A DNA stretch of 39,029 nt from Acidimicrobiia bacterium (lineage in GTDB: Bacteria > Acidobacteriota > Terriglobia > Versatilivoradales > Versatilivoraceae), in NCBI GenBank assembly GCA_016871215.1, contig VFZK01000005.1, forward strand, positions 1 to 39,029. Direction: 5' to 3'. The notes beneath the pieces were generated by a model, which saw only the letters and a list, made by a program, of their open reading frames with translations, did no database searches and was not told the origin of the DNA. Both the position numbers and the translations under genes were made by a program. Numbering within the stretch: position 1 is the first letter of the stretch; every line of letters starts with the position of its first letter. This document shows, piece by piece, positions 1-6,996 of this stretch.

Positions 1-2
1 CC

Positions 3-281
3 GGCACCAGCAAGTGGAACAAGATTGAACATCGCATGTCTTGTCACATCACAGCAAATTGGCGGGGTCGGCCGCTAAGCAGTCTGGCAGTGATCGTCAA
101 CCTGATCGCCTCGACCACCACCCGGACAGGATTGACCATCCAGGCCGACCTGGACCTGGGGACATATGAAAAAGGTATCCGGGTATCCAAAGATGAAATG
201 GCAAGACTTCAATTGAAGCCAGCCGACTTTCACGGCGAGTGGAACTACACGATCACATCCAGAAATCCAGCGGTAACGTAA
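3..281 (+). CDS. ISAzo13-family transposase, C-terminal fragment (cut by window edge)
   Basis: An open frame enters from the left edge and ends at the TAA of 279-281, giving about 92 residues. It opens with GTSKWNKIEHR followed by CHITANWRGRPL, then AVIVNLI, and ends with DFHGEWNYTI. This order matches my memory of the C-terminal catalytic end of ISAzo13-family DDE transposases, where the Glu of the WNKIEH motif is the last acidic residue of the triad. Only the 3' part is visible, so intactness cannot be judged. The stop lies 17 bp from the stop of the convergent DUF4160 gene, which leaves little room for a terminal inverted repeat and suggests a remnant or an insertion right at that gene. 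Family assignment is from motif recall, not from a search. Confidence 0.75.
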   Translation, partial: GTSKWNKIEHRMSCHITANWRGRPLSSLAVIVNLIASTTTRTGLTIQADLDLGTYEKGIRVSKDEMARLQLKPADFHGEWNYTITSRNPAVT

Positions 282-298
282 CTCATCACGTCTCCTCA

Positions 299-553
299 TC
301 AAACATAATTGGTGCAGTTTATTAATTTACGTCTCCTAACCGCCAGATCCCAGTAGGCAAGCAAGTCCTCTTGGTGTATTTCAATCCAAGCGACGACTAA
401 TTTGTGCTTCTTCGCTGGAAGATCGCCAGCCAGTATTGAGCCATCGTGAATGGAGTAGACAGCAACTTGTCCCTGATACTCAGCGTGGATGTGCGGCACA
501 TGGTGTCTATCCGTATCATAGAAGAACATCTTAATCAGAATGCCATAAAACAT
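299..553 (-). CDS. DUF4160 domain protein
   Basis: An 84-residue protein from the ATG at 553, beginning MFYGILIKMFFYD, then HHVPHIHAEYQGQVAVYSI, LPAKKHKLVVAWIEIHQEDL. This is the DUF4160 pattern: an HxPHIHAEYQG core followed by a basic helix and a W-x-E-x-H segment. DUF4160 genes commonly sit beside a DUF2442 gene in toxin-antitoxin-like pairs and are frequent in integron cassettes and other accessory DNA; biochemical function is not established. Here the expected downstream partner is absent: the transposase fragment begins 17 bp past the stop. Homologues usually start MPxISMFYG; an ATGCC lies upstream at the right place but two nucleotides out of frame, so the native start may be damaged and translation may begin at the internal ATG used here. 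No good Shine-Dalgarno sequence is visible. Confidence 0.72.
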   Translation of the reverse strand: MFYGILIKMFFYDTDRHHVPHIHAEYQGQVAVYSIHDGSILAGDLPAKKHKLVVAWIEIHQEDLLAYWDLAVRRRKLINCTNYV

Positions 554-588
554 CGAGATTAGGCATCGGCACCTTGCCTTCGTATTAC

Positions 589-680
589 GCCCAACGGGTG
601 CGAGATGAGCCGCAGGCGGTGTCGGCTCCATCGAGGGTTCGCGCCGCTGTTGAACGGTCCGCTGGATGGCCCGGTTGGGC
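589..680 (-). other. attC-like integron recombination site
   Basis: A 92-bp segment is bounded by GCCCAAC (589-595) and GTTGGGC (674-680), a perfect 7-bp inverted pair that fits the RYYYAAC / GTTRRRY core sites of integron attC elements. On the minus strand the left arm reads CCATCCAGCGGACC and the right arm GCGGCTCATCTCGCACC, resembling the inner L'' and L' arms of environmental attC sites; internal pairing is imperfect. Translated on the minus strand, the left arm gives PPNRAIQRT, a peptide often seen as a tail on cassette-encoded hypotheticals. It lies just 3' of one ORF and just 5' of the DUF4160 gene, as expected for adjacent cassettes. No integrase gene is in the window. Confidence 0.5.
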
Positions 681-1007
681 GGCGCTATTTGATAGGGGCT
701 CATCCCTCGCCCTTGTATTCGCCTTCGAAAATACTTTCTTGCCACCGTCCAGATCTTCAACTCCGCAATAGGCAACACGAAGTATCCGCAATGCTCAGTG
801 AAAACGGCGACGGCCTTCTTCGGCCGGCTCTGCAGAAGAAACGCGAACTTGAGTTCGGCAGTCGATCCGTCGACGAACTCTATCTCCAGCGTCTGATGGG
901 GGCAGTCTCCAGCGAATAGGACGTGCTTCCTGATCTCGGCAGGCGGTCGACCGAGATGGGCCGCGAGTTCCTCGGCCCGGTCCTCGATGATAGTGCGGAT
1001 CTTTCAC
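681..1007 (-). pseudogene. Cassette-like hypothetical ORF without an in-frame start
   Basis: On the minus strand a protein-like frame runs from 1003 (right after a TGA) with residues KIRTIIEDRAEELAAHLGR, then HQTLEIEFVDGS, LKFAFLLQSRPKKAVAVF and LPIAELKIWTVARKYFRRR. Residue mix and alternation look like a folded alpha/beta domain, but I do not recognise the family. The only well-placed start is GTG at 1005-1007, one nucleotide out of frame: deleting one A from GTGAAAGATC would give a start reading M-K-I-R. The frame has no stop before the attC-like site and runs on through it into the DUF4160 frame as far as 299, about 234 codons in all. It is therefore either a frameshifted cassette gene or one with a sequencing error near its start. 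Confidence 0.42.
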
Positions 1008-1957
1008 TGAGCCCTACTCCAACCAACTGCTTCTCGGAGCTACTCGGCCTCCATCCACTCGTGCCGCCCAACATGGTATGGCTGTAGGCCCTACGGCCTG
1101 CAGCCTATTCTGACTGTGCGTCTTCTCCGCAGCAACTTCAATCTTGCGACATCCCAGCGACTTGCCTTCAACTCCCGTGCGTTGCTGACCGCAGAATAGT
1201 AGGCTCACTGCAGCCTACCTTGCAGCCTGTCCGCTGGACTCAGTGCTCCTCGCCATTGCCCGGTGAGTCAGAACGCGCGTAGAGATCGAATGTGTTACAG
1301 AACCTTGGAACTACATCCATGTGGTGAACAAGGCAGGTCGAGGGCGTTCGAGTTGTGCAAGTCAAGGTCTGCAATTCGAGGACGTGGGCATCTTGTCCGT
1401 TTCCGGTGCGGGGCAGCGGCGGAGGGCGCAGCCGGTAGCCATTCCCCATCAGACCGGTGTCCAGCGAGAAAGGTGTGGGACACGATGGGGAGCAACGAGG
1501 TTCCGTTACAGTTCCATTGCTTCTCTTGCACTTGTAACGGGTTCCGGGCCGACGGGCAGGCTGCTGGTTTGGGCGTCACGGCGCGGTCCAGGCCCACTAG
1601 CCCGATTGTCGGCAAGGTCGAAGGTTGACGGGGGCGTGCCGGGCAACCGCGTCGGGAAACGCATTCGTTCGGAGGGCAGAAAAACAGGCATTCGACGGCG
1701 TGGGGCCTCGCTTCCAGGAAAGCCGTCCAGGCTGGTGCGTCCGCCCGAAGGAGCGCACTCTACCAGGGGGACATTTTTCTTTGTAAATTCATTGAACGTG
1801 CTAGAATCGTTGACGTTGCAGTGGCTCTCAGTCGCCCTGAGAATCCTAATGAACCCGGCAATCTCGAACGTTAAGTGCCAACAGGCAACTGGATGACGGA
1901 GGGCTGTTGTCTCGCCGCGCACTCGCTGTGCGGTTGTTTGGATTGGGCGGAGTCTCC
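1008..1957. other. Gene-poor stretch, no convincing gene
   Basis: No frame on either strand gives a protein I would defend; open frames here are low-complexity arginine- and serine-rich shadows. Visible structure is minor. GCCTATTCTG near 1101 faces CAGAATAGTAGGC near 1191 as an imperfect inverted pair. CCGTTACA (1503-1510) faces TGTAACGG (1533-1540) as a perfect 8-bp inverted pair. A GCCCAAC at 1067-1073 resembles half of an attC core without a partner. Just upstream of the TonB gene the DNA turns AT-rich; TTGTAA (1781-1786) and TAGAAT (1802-1807) resemble sigma-70 elements, but the 15-bp spacer is short, so a promoter there is only a guess. Confidence 0.5.
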
Positions 1958-3373
1958 ATGAATGCGATTGACGAACAGAAGAGTCTGATCGAGTACCTCG
2001 AAGCTGCGCTTACGGCGGCTCGCAAGCATCTGGCATCCGATCCGGAAAAGATCAGCCGCATCGAACGCGAACTGGCCGAGGCTCAGAGCGAATTTGCACG
2101 CCTGGCGAGACTGGAAGAGCCCGCTGTTTCGCACCTGCCGCAGGCGGCATCGCCAGCCCCTCCAACCGCTCAAGCTGCTCCGGCGTCCAGACCGTTGCCT
2201 GTGCGTGACTTTGAACTGAATCTTCAGCTGAGGTCCGCGCCTTTCTACAGTTCATTTCTCGACAATCTCAAATCGCTGTTTGTCAATGAAACGAAGGTCT
2301 ACAACATCAGTGCCCGGCCTGTTCACACGAACTTGATGGTGGAATTGGATCCGTGGTATCGGACGCTGGCTAACAATCTCAAGGCCCTCGTCAAACCAGA
2401 ACCCAAGCTCTACCAAATCTCGTCCAAGCCCGTCGAGACGGAGCTCCTTCTTCGGCAGCAGCCCTGGTTCGTAACGGTCTTTTCGCAGCTGAAGTACCTC
2501 TTCGTGAAGGAAGAGCGGCCTGAGGTTCAAATCACTGCCCAGCCCGTCGAAGTAGACGAGATCTTCAAGGAGTACAAGTTTCGTTCCAGCTCGCTGGCGT
2601 TTTCGATGGTTGCCCACGTGGTGGCGGTGCTGGCGATTCTCTTTGTGCCGATGTGGCTGATGAAGGAAGTTGCGAAGAAAGCGGACACGTCGAAGATCGA
2701 ACTGCTCGATCCGAGCCAGCTTGCCTTGAATTTGCCGCCGAAACCCGAGAAGACTGGCGGCGGTGGTGGCGGAGGCCGTCGGGAGGAGTTGCCTGCTTCG
2801 AAAGGCAAGCTCCCGCGCCCCTCGGACAAACAGCTCACTCCGCCCACGCCCAAGATTGTCAACTTAGACCCCGTGCTGGCGGTGGAGCCGACGGTCATCG
2901 TGCCTCAACTGAATTCGTTTCCTGACATCAACATTGCGAACTACGGCGATCCGCTGGGGATTCCTGGGCCTCCTTCCAGTGGGCCTGGCACCGGAGGCGG
3001 CATAGGAACCGGCACAGGTGGTGGTGTCGGCCCGGGTAAAGGTGGCGGCGTTGGCCCGGGCGAAGGCGGTGGTATTGGCGGTGGTGTGTTTCGCGTCGGC
3101 GGCGGCGTCAGCGCCCCCTCGATTGTCTACCGAGTCGAGCCTACCTATTCTGAAGAGGCTCGCAAAGCCAAGTATCAGGGTGTCGTCGTCTTATCTGCCA
3201 TCGTCCGCAAAGACGGCACCATCGAGATCCTAAAGGTTGTGCGGGGACTGGGCCTGGGATTGGACGAGAATGCCATCCAGGCGCTGAAACAGTGGCGGTT
3301 CAGGCCCGGAATGAAGAATGGCGTTCCCGTCGACGTGGCGCTGAACATCGAAGTTAATTTCTCACTCAGGTAG
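1958..3373 (+). CDS. TonB-family energy transducer with three tandem 36-residue repeats
   Basis: A 471-residue protein that should link proton motive force at the inner membrane to outer-membrane receptors. I start it at ATG 1958 (MNAIDEQ), preceded by GGAG at a suitable distance; a TTG at 1907 is less likely. Residues 1-55 look like a coiled coil and 56-82 are Pro/Ala-rich. Residues 95-203 contain three repeats sharing PWY...NLK.LF...I..(K/R)PV..(E/T). One transmembrane segment lies at about 212-236. A long Gly/Pro-rich spacer follows, and the C-terminal TonB domain (about 380-471) has the YPxxA-like PTYSEEARKAKYQG, the GTIEILKVVRGLG turn and ALKQWRFRPG. Placing the single membrane segment after 200 cytoplasmic residues differs from classical TonB, whose membrane helix is N-terminal. 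No ExbB or ExbD gene is adjacent. Confidence 0.9.
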   Translation: MNAIDEQKSLIEYLEAALTAARKHLASDPEKISRIERELAEAQSEFARLARLEEPAVSHLPQAASPAPPTAQAAPASRPLPVRDFELNLQLRSAPFYSSFLDNLKSLFVNETKVYNISARPVHTNLMVELDPWYRTLANNLKALVKPEPKLYQISSKPVETELLLRQQPWFVTVFSQLKYLFVKEERPEVQITAQPVEVDEIFKEYKFRSSSLAFSMVAHVVAVLAILFVPMWLMKEVAKKADTSKIELLDPSQLALNLPPKPEKTGGGGGGGRREELPASKGKLPRPSDKQLTPPTPKIVNLDPVLAVEPTVIVPQLNSFPDINIANYGDPLGIPGPPSSGPGTGGGIGTGTGGGVGPGKGGGVGPGEGGGIGGGVFRVGGGVSAPSIVYRVEPTYSEEARKAKYQGVVVLSAIVRKDGTIEILKVVRGLGLGLDENAIQALKQWRFRPGMKNGVPVDVALNIEVNFSLR

Positions 3374-3607
3374 TCTCTCATCTCACCGGCCGAAGGCCAG
3401 CGACCTCTCCAAGTGTCTTGACCTCAGTTTCATTGACCCCTGCGGAACGCACCGAAGCACGGTTTCGGCGTCCGGCGCGGCGACCAGCCCTGGGCTAGCT
3501 AGTTTCTGTCGCGAAACTCCGAAAGACGCTCGGCGTAAGGGTTTCAGTCCCGGAGGGTCCAGCATCGCAAGATACGCATGCCACCGGCATGGGCTTCCAG
3601 CCCCGTC

Positions 3608-3627
3608 GCTCCCGCGTAGGCGGGAGC
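3608..3627. repeat. GC-rich hairpin inside the MITE-like element
   Basis: GCTCCCGC, a GTAG loop and GCGGGAGC form a perfect 8-bp stem. It is followed by CCAGGG and pairs in spirit with the second hairpin at 3679, which carries CCCTGG on its left, so the two form a larger imperfect inverted unit of about 100 bp. Motifs of this CCCGC...GCGGG kind are common dispersed intergenic repeats in bacteria. Confidence 0.55.
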
Positions 3628-3678
3628 CCAGGGAGGGTTGGACCTATCGCTTGAGTACCCATATCGGCGGAACCCTGG

Positions 3679-3698
3679 ATTCCCGCTTCCGCGGGAAT
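3679..3698. repeat. Second GC-rich hairpin inside the MITE-like element
   Basis: ATTCCCGC, a TTCC loop and GCGGGAAT form a perfect 8-bp stem, flanked by CCTGG on the left and GATGACA on the right. It resembles the widespread CATTCCCGC...GCGGGAAT dispersed repeats of many bacterial genomes. There is no T-run that would make it a clear terminator. Confidence 0.55.
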
Positions 3699-3916
3699 GA
3701 TGACATCGTTCGCGCCGGAAAGGGGCACGGCTGAAAAGCCGGTCCCTGTGCCGAAGAGGCTGCGGGGAATGTGCGCGGATCCGGGAAATCCATGCCATCT
3801 TTCGGCGCTGTTGCACAGCAGAAAGGCTCGTCTGGTCTGCCTTCCGAGTTTCGCGACAGAAACTAGCTAGACGGGAATCCTCACCAACAACGGCTCGCCC
3901 TCCCAATTCCTCTGGA

Positions 3917-4759
3917 TCATCGAGGCAGGGCGCTGCGTGCCTGAGGATTGCCGTCCGGCTTAAGCCGCCAGGCCGCTACCACCAGACCAAGGCCACCGCC
4001 CAGGAGCAGAACGGCCGGCACGGGGCTTGGTTGGCGAGTCCAGGGTAGCAGCTCGCCGATTCTGGAGTTGACGACCAGGATGGCCCAGCCGTTGATTGCC
4101 GCATGCATTGGAATGGCGTAAGACAGGTTACCCGTCCGCCAAACTACGAACGCTAGCAAGAGGCCAGCCAGCGATGTAGGAAGCAGTGCCGGCAGGTTGC
4201 GGTGAAAGAGGCCAAACAACACCGATGTCATCATCAGGCCCTGCCCCGGCTGGCTGAACTCCAGAAACCTTCCCAGCATGAATCCTCGAAACAGCAGCTC
4301 CTCACAGACCGCTGGGGTCACGGCCAAGGCGAAGAGGATCCAGCCGAGTTGAGGGATGGAATCGGCTCGGAGCAATCTCTCAACTTCCGGGTTGAGACTG
4401 GCTCGAATTCCCGTCAAGCGATCTTGCCAGAAAACGACTTCATCCAGCCAGAACAGCGCAGAGAGTACCAGCACAAGGCACCAGAAAAGATTGTCCGCCC
4501 TGGCTCGACGCAGGCTGAACGCCGTTCTTTTGTCGAGGTTCAGCAGATGAGCGAAGAACAGCGGAACCGAGCCCACCAAGAGAAACTGCAGGCAGACTGA
4601 CTGAATTGTGGCGCTGGGGCTGCTCGGGGCAGGCGAAAGCAGGAGCGTGGGAAGGAGAACGGCGATGAAAGCAGCCCCGGCTTGCGCAGCGGGGCTGCTG
4701 AAGATGAGGATTCGTCGAGCCGGGCCCCTGGCATCCCGAGGCTCGGCAGGGCCGCTCAC
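3917..4759 (-). CDS. CPBP-family intramembrane metalloprotease (CAAX/ABI type)
   Basis: A 280-residue polytopic membrane protein. It shows the CPBP (Abi) signature: EELLFR at residues 153-158 (motif 1, EExxxR), LFGLFH with His186 (motif 2) and HAAIN with His219 and Asn223 (motif 3). The Glu and His residues form the active site of this glutamic-type intramembrane endopeptidase family; bacterial substrates are mostly unknown. Hydrophobic segments alternate across about 25-260. The start is a GTG overlapping the TGA of the upstream LolA-like gene (GTGA), so the two are translationally coupled and probably share an mRNA. Coupling to an outer-membrane lipoprotein-like gene hints at an envelope role, but no substrate can be named. 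Confidence 0.9.
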   Translation of the reverse strand: MSGPAEPRDARGPARRILIFSSPAAQAGAAFIAVLLPTLLLSPAPSSPSATIQSVCLQFLLVGSVPLFFAHLLNLDKRTAFSLRRARADNLFWCLVLVLSALFWLDEVVFWQDRLTGIRASLNPEVERLLRADSIPQLGWILFALAVTPAVCEELLFRGFMLGRFLEFSQPGQGLMMTSVLFGLFHRNLPALLPTSLAGLLLAFVVWRTGNLSYAIPMHAAINGWAILVVNSRIGELLPWTRQPSPVPAVLLLGGGLGLVVAAWRLKPDGNPQARSALPR

Positions 4760-5760
4760 GGCTTTGCGGCAGGAGCCTGCGGATTCGGAGCTGGAGCCGG
4801 GTCTCGGAACAATGCTGGATCGAGAACGCTGGCGAAGTCGACCTGGCTGACCGCAAGCCTTGAGAGTTTACGGCCTTGGCGCGAGATGATTTCCGCAGGC
4901 ACCTTCAGGCCCTCCTTTTCCGTGTAACGAAGGTACTTCTCTTCTCCAGCGACAATCCCTTTTCCCTTGGGTAGTTCGCGCTCGATCTCGAACTCGTATT
5001 TGTAAATCAAGTAGGTGCTCGAATCGAACGACAGCCGTCCGCGAACATACTCGCCTGCGAGGAATCCCGAAACTTCAAGCAGATCGAGTTGCCGCCCGTC
5101 CTCCTCGGCCTTGCCGCCATAGCGAAACTTCTGAAACGAGACGAGCAGAAGGTCGGGCCTGAGTTGGGCCACAATCGCCGATTTGAGCGGATCGCCGCTT
5201 TTGGGTGGAAGGGAAAGAATTGTGTCGCCAACCTTCACCCAGCCTTTGTCTCGATTGAGAATCGTGATGGCATCAGTGCCCTCTCCGGAAGCCTCTGACC
5301 GAAAGTAACTGGCTTCTTTGAAATAAGCTTTCATCTGAAGCGGCTTAGAAGCGGGCGTGCCGGGAGTCTCGGCCTGATAGTGGAAGGTAGCGTTGGTGAA
5401 CGAAAGAATCTTCGCTTCCCCACCGTACGCCAGCAGTGCTTTCCTGATGATGGCTTCCGCGAGGTCGGGTGCCGGAGAGGGGCGTTGCTGGCCAGGCGCA
5501 GCGAATTTGGGAGACATCTGTGCTGGCACCAATCCGCGGCGACACCGCGTGCCTGCCGCCGCCTCCTCCAGGTAGAAAGCCGCCGGAACGAGGCTTGCTG
5601 CCAGCATGACGGCTGATGCACACGCCCGAGACACTCTGGCGCAGGGCCACACAGTAGGCCTGCGGCTCCACGATGAGACCGACGACGAGCGCACTTCCCG
5701 GACCTCATGGCGTCGCGCGTTCGCGGAGATGCCACTGGATTCATGGGCTGGGGTTTTCAA
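4756..5760 (-). CDS. LolA-like (outer-membrane lipoprotein carrier fold) secreted protein
   Basis: The C-terminal 230 residues have the pattern of the LolA/LppX-type half-barrel: an N-terminal helix (LAEAIIRKALLAYGG), then regular beta strands such as FRSEASGEGTDAITILNRDKGWV, EVSGFLAGEYVRG, STYLIYKYEFE and VPAEIISRQGRKLSR. Proteins of this type bind lipids or lipoproteins in the periplasm; the partner here is unknown. The start is uncertain. The frame opens at TTG 5760, but the first 45 residues are Arg/Ser-rich and unlike a signal; in-frame GTG codons further in would put a hydrophobic stretch (AVMLAASLVPAAF) near the N terminus as a signal peptide. The tail is Pro/Ala-rich (PAPAPNPQAPAAKP). 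It is coupled to the CPBP protease gene by a 4-bp overlap. Confidence 0.72.
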   Translation of the reverse strand: MKTPAHESSGISANARRHEVREVRSSSVSSWSRRPTVWPCARVSRACASAVMLAASLVPAAFYLEEAAAGTRCRRGLVPAQMSPKFAAPGQQRPSPAPDLAEAIIRKALLAYGGEAKILSFTNATFHYQAETPGTPASKPLQMKAYFKEASYFRSEASGEGTDAITILNRDKGWVKVGDTILSLPPKSGDPLKSAIVAQLRPDLLLVSFQKFRYGGKAEEDGRQLDLLEVSGFLAGEYVRGRLSFDSSTYLIYKYEFEIERELPKGKGIVAGEEKYLRYTEKEGLKVPAEIISRQGRKLSRLAVSQVDFASVLDPALFRDPAPAPNPQAPAAKP

Positions 5761-5809
5761 GTTCGAGTCCTGTTCGATTCGCTCTGCCGCGGGTAGCAGA
5801 TTGGCCTGG

Positions 5810-6766
5810 TTATCCTTTAGATGCGTAGTAGCCCTTCTTGGCTCGCACCTTCAGATTCTTCTGATTCGGCAAGCTGACTTTCAAGGCGCGATAACCGCCG
5901 TCCCTCAGGGAATTCGTCGAAGTGTAGCTCAGGATGTACTGGCTTCGCAGCTCTTCTTGAATCGCCTCGAAGGCTTTCTTGAAGTCCTGCGGCTTGGAAG
6001 GGAAAAACGCCCGTCCGCCGGTGGCCTCGGCATACCGTTTGAGCGTTCCATCGTCTCCGCCTCCCCCGAAAAAGGGCCCGCCCGCCCGATTCGAGATGGC
6101 GTAGACGATCACGTCAGCACGCTGGGCGGACTCAATCGCGTCCTTAATCTTGACTTTGCTGGTGGTGTCTCCGCCGTCGCTGATGAGAATGATTGCCTTG
6201 CGGCCGGTTTCTTGCTTCAGTTTCTCGTCAGAAGCCAGGAAGACTGCATCGTGCACGGACGTTCCACCGCCGATACCGAGTGACTGGATGGCTTTGCTCA
6301 GGCGCCGGATGTCGGCTGTGAAGTCCTGCACGAGAGAAACTCCCCGGTCGAAATTCATGACCAGCGCCAGATCTTTTTTGCGCAGCACGGAGTGGAGAAA
6401 CTCGATAGCTGTCTGTTTCTCCAGGTCGAAAACGGGTTGCACGCTGGGACTCGTATCGATCAGAAGCGCCAGTGTCAAGGGCAGGGTTACCTCTCTGGCG
6501 AAGTACGACACGTCCTGCTTGCGTCCGTCTTCTTCGACAAGGAAGTCCTCTTTGTTAAGGTTTGGCACCAGGCGGCCGTTGCCTTCAGTCACTGTGGTGA
6601 TCACGTTCACCAGATCGACTCTCACCTTGAGAGTCGTTTCTAGTTCGACCTGCTCGCCCTTTCGCTGGGCGGCTCCCAAAGCGAACTGAGTGCACAGGAC
6701 AGCGCTCGCCAGAGTCGAAAACAGCTTGCTGCCGAAGGAACCACTTCGAAAGAGTTTGTGCTTCAT
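5810..6766 (-). CDS. VWFA-domain secreted protein of the acidobacterial type
   Basis: A 318-residue protein from ATG 6766; a GTG directly in front is the alternative. It has a signal peptide (KLFSTLASAVLCTQFALGAA), then a strand-rich segment (VRVDLVNVITTVTEGNGR, DFLVEEDGRKQDV) and a von Willebrand factor A domain with a MIDAS-like LLIDTSPSV (DxSxS variant DTSPS), the later TSVHDAV, and LISDGGDTTSK. It ends LKVRAKKGYYASKG, the closing motif of the VWFA-related proteins that are numerous in Acidobacteria. A role in extracellular or periplasmic protein-protein interaction is inferred from the fold. It is transcribed alone, divergently from the thiolase gene, from a good sigma-70-like promoter. 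Confidence 0.88.
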   Translation of the reverse strand: MKHKLFRSGSFGSKLFSTLASAVLCTQFALGAAQRKGEQVELETTLKVRVDLVNVITTVTEGNGRLVPNLNKEDFLVEEDGRKQDVSYFAREVTLPLTLALLIDTSPSVQPVFDLEKQTAIEFLHSVLRKKDLALVMNFDRGVSLVQDFTADIRRLSKAIQSLGIGGGTSVHDAVFLASDEKLKQETGRKAIILISDGGDTTSKVKIKDAIESAQRADVIVYAISNRAGGPFFGGGGDDGTLKRYAEATGGRAFFPSKPQDFKKAFEAIQEELRSQYILSYTSTNSLRDGGYRALKVSLPNQKNLKVRAKKGYYASKG

Positions 6767-6786
6767 CACACTTGCCTTGGAACTAA

Positions 6787-6815
6787 AGTATAGAGATCAA
6801 TCGCGAGGGTGTAAA
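6787..6815 (-). promoter_or_regulatory. Sigma-70-like promoter of the VWFA gene
   Basis: On the minus strand TTTACA (6815-6810) and TATACT (6792-6787) are separated by 17 bp, each one or two bases from consensus. The -10 element ends 20 bases before the ATG at 6766, implying a very short leader. The start codon is preceded only by a weak CAAGG. Confidence 0.65.
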
Positions 6816-6966
6816 CCGTCCGGCTCGCAGTCTGCTTAGAATGCGGTTGCCCGCCTTAAGTTTGCCAGATCCGAGAAATCACTTTCCAGATTCGTTGTTT
6901 GCCTCACGGGACTCGGGCTGAGCAGAGGCACTGGACGGAAGACAAGCGGCCCAGGCCTTGCTTCGC

Positions 6967-6988
6967 TATAATAGTCTGGTCTAGGAGG
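6967..6988 (+). promoter_or_regulatory. -10 element and strong RBS of the thiolase operon
   Basis: A perfect TATAAT lies at 6967-6972 and a perfect AGGAGG at 6983-6988, eight bases before the ATG at 6997. No convincing -35 hexamer lies 16-18 bases upstream; the best match is weak, so either an activator is needed or the -10 is fortuitous. If used, the leader is only about 18 bases. Confidence 0.5.
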
Positions 6989-6996
6989 AATCAGCC

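Larger units (their letters stand above)
3495..3870. repeat. MITE-like element with perfect 25-bp terminal inverted repeats
   Basis: The 25 bases at 3495-3519, starting CTAGCTAGTTTCTGTC, recur as an exact reverse complement at 3846-3870. The pair bounds 376 bp with no plausible gene. The outermost CTAGCTAG can be read as a CTAG target duplication abutting a 21-bp terminal repeat that starts CTAGTTTCTG; because CTAG is a palindrome the exact edge is ambiguous. The interior carries two strong hairpins, listed separately. This architecture fits a non-autonomous miniature inverted-repeat element. A YTAR-type 4-bp target such as CTAG is known for part of the IS5 family, so an IS5-related parent is a possibility only. 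The element occupies most of the gap between the TonB gene and the CPBP gene. Confidence 0.62.

Noticed and set aside
1067-1073. Second GCCCAAC, possible further attC half-site
   Set aside because: No matching GTTRRRY partner at attC distance was found on either side.
1263-1896. Open frames on both strands between 1263 and 1896
   Set aside because: Overlapping frames with low-complexity, Arg/Ser-rich translations, no ribosome site and no recognisable motif.
3374-3916. Protein-coding frames within the MITE-like element
   Set aside because: Frames up to 120 codons exist, but they read through the inverted repeats and hairpins and have no ribosome site.
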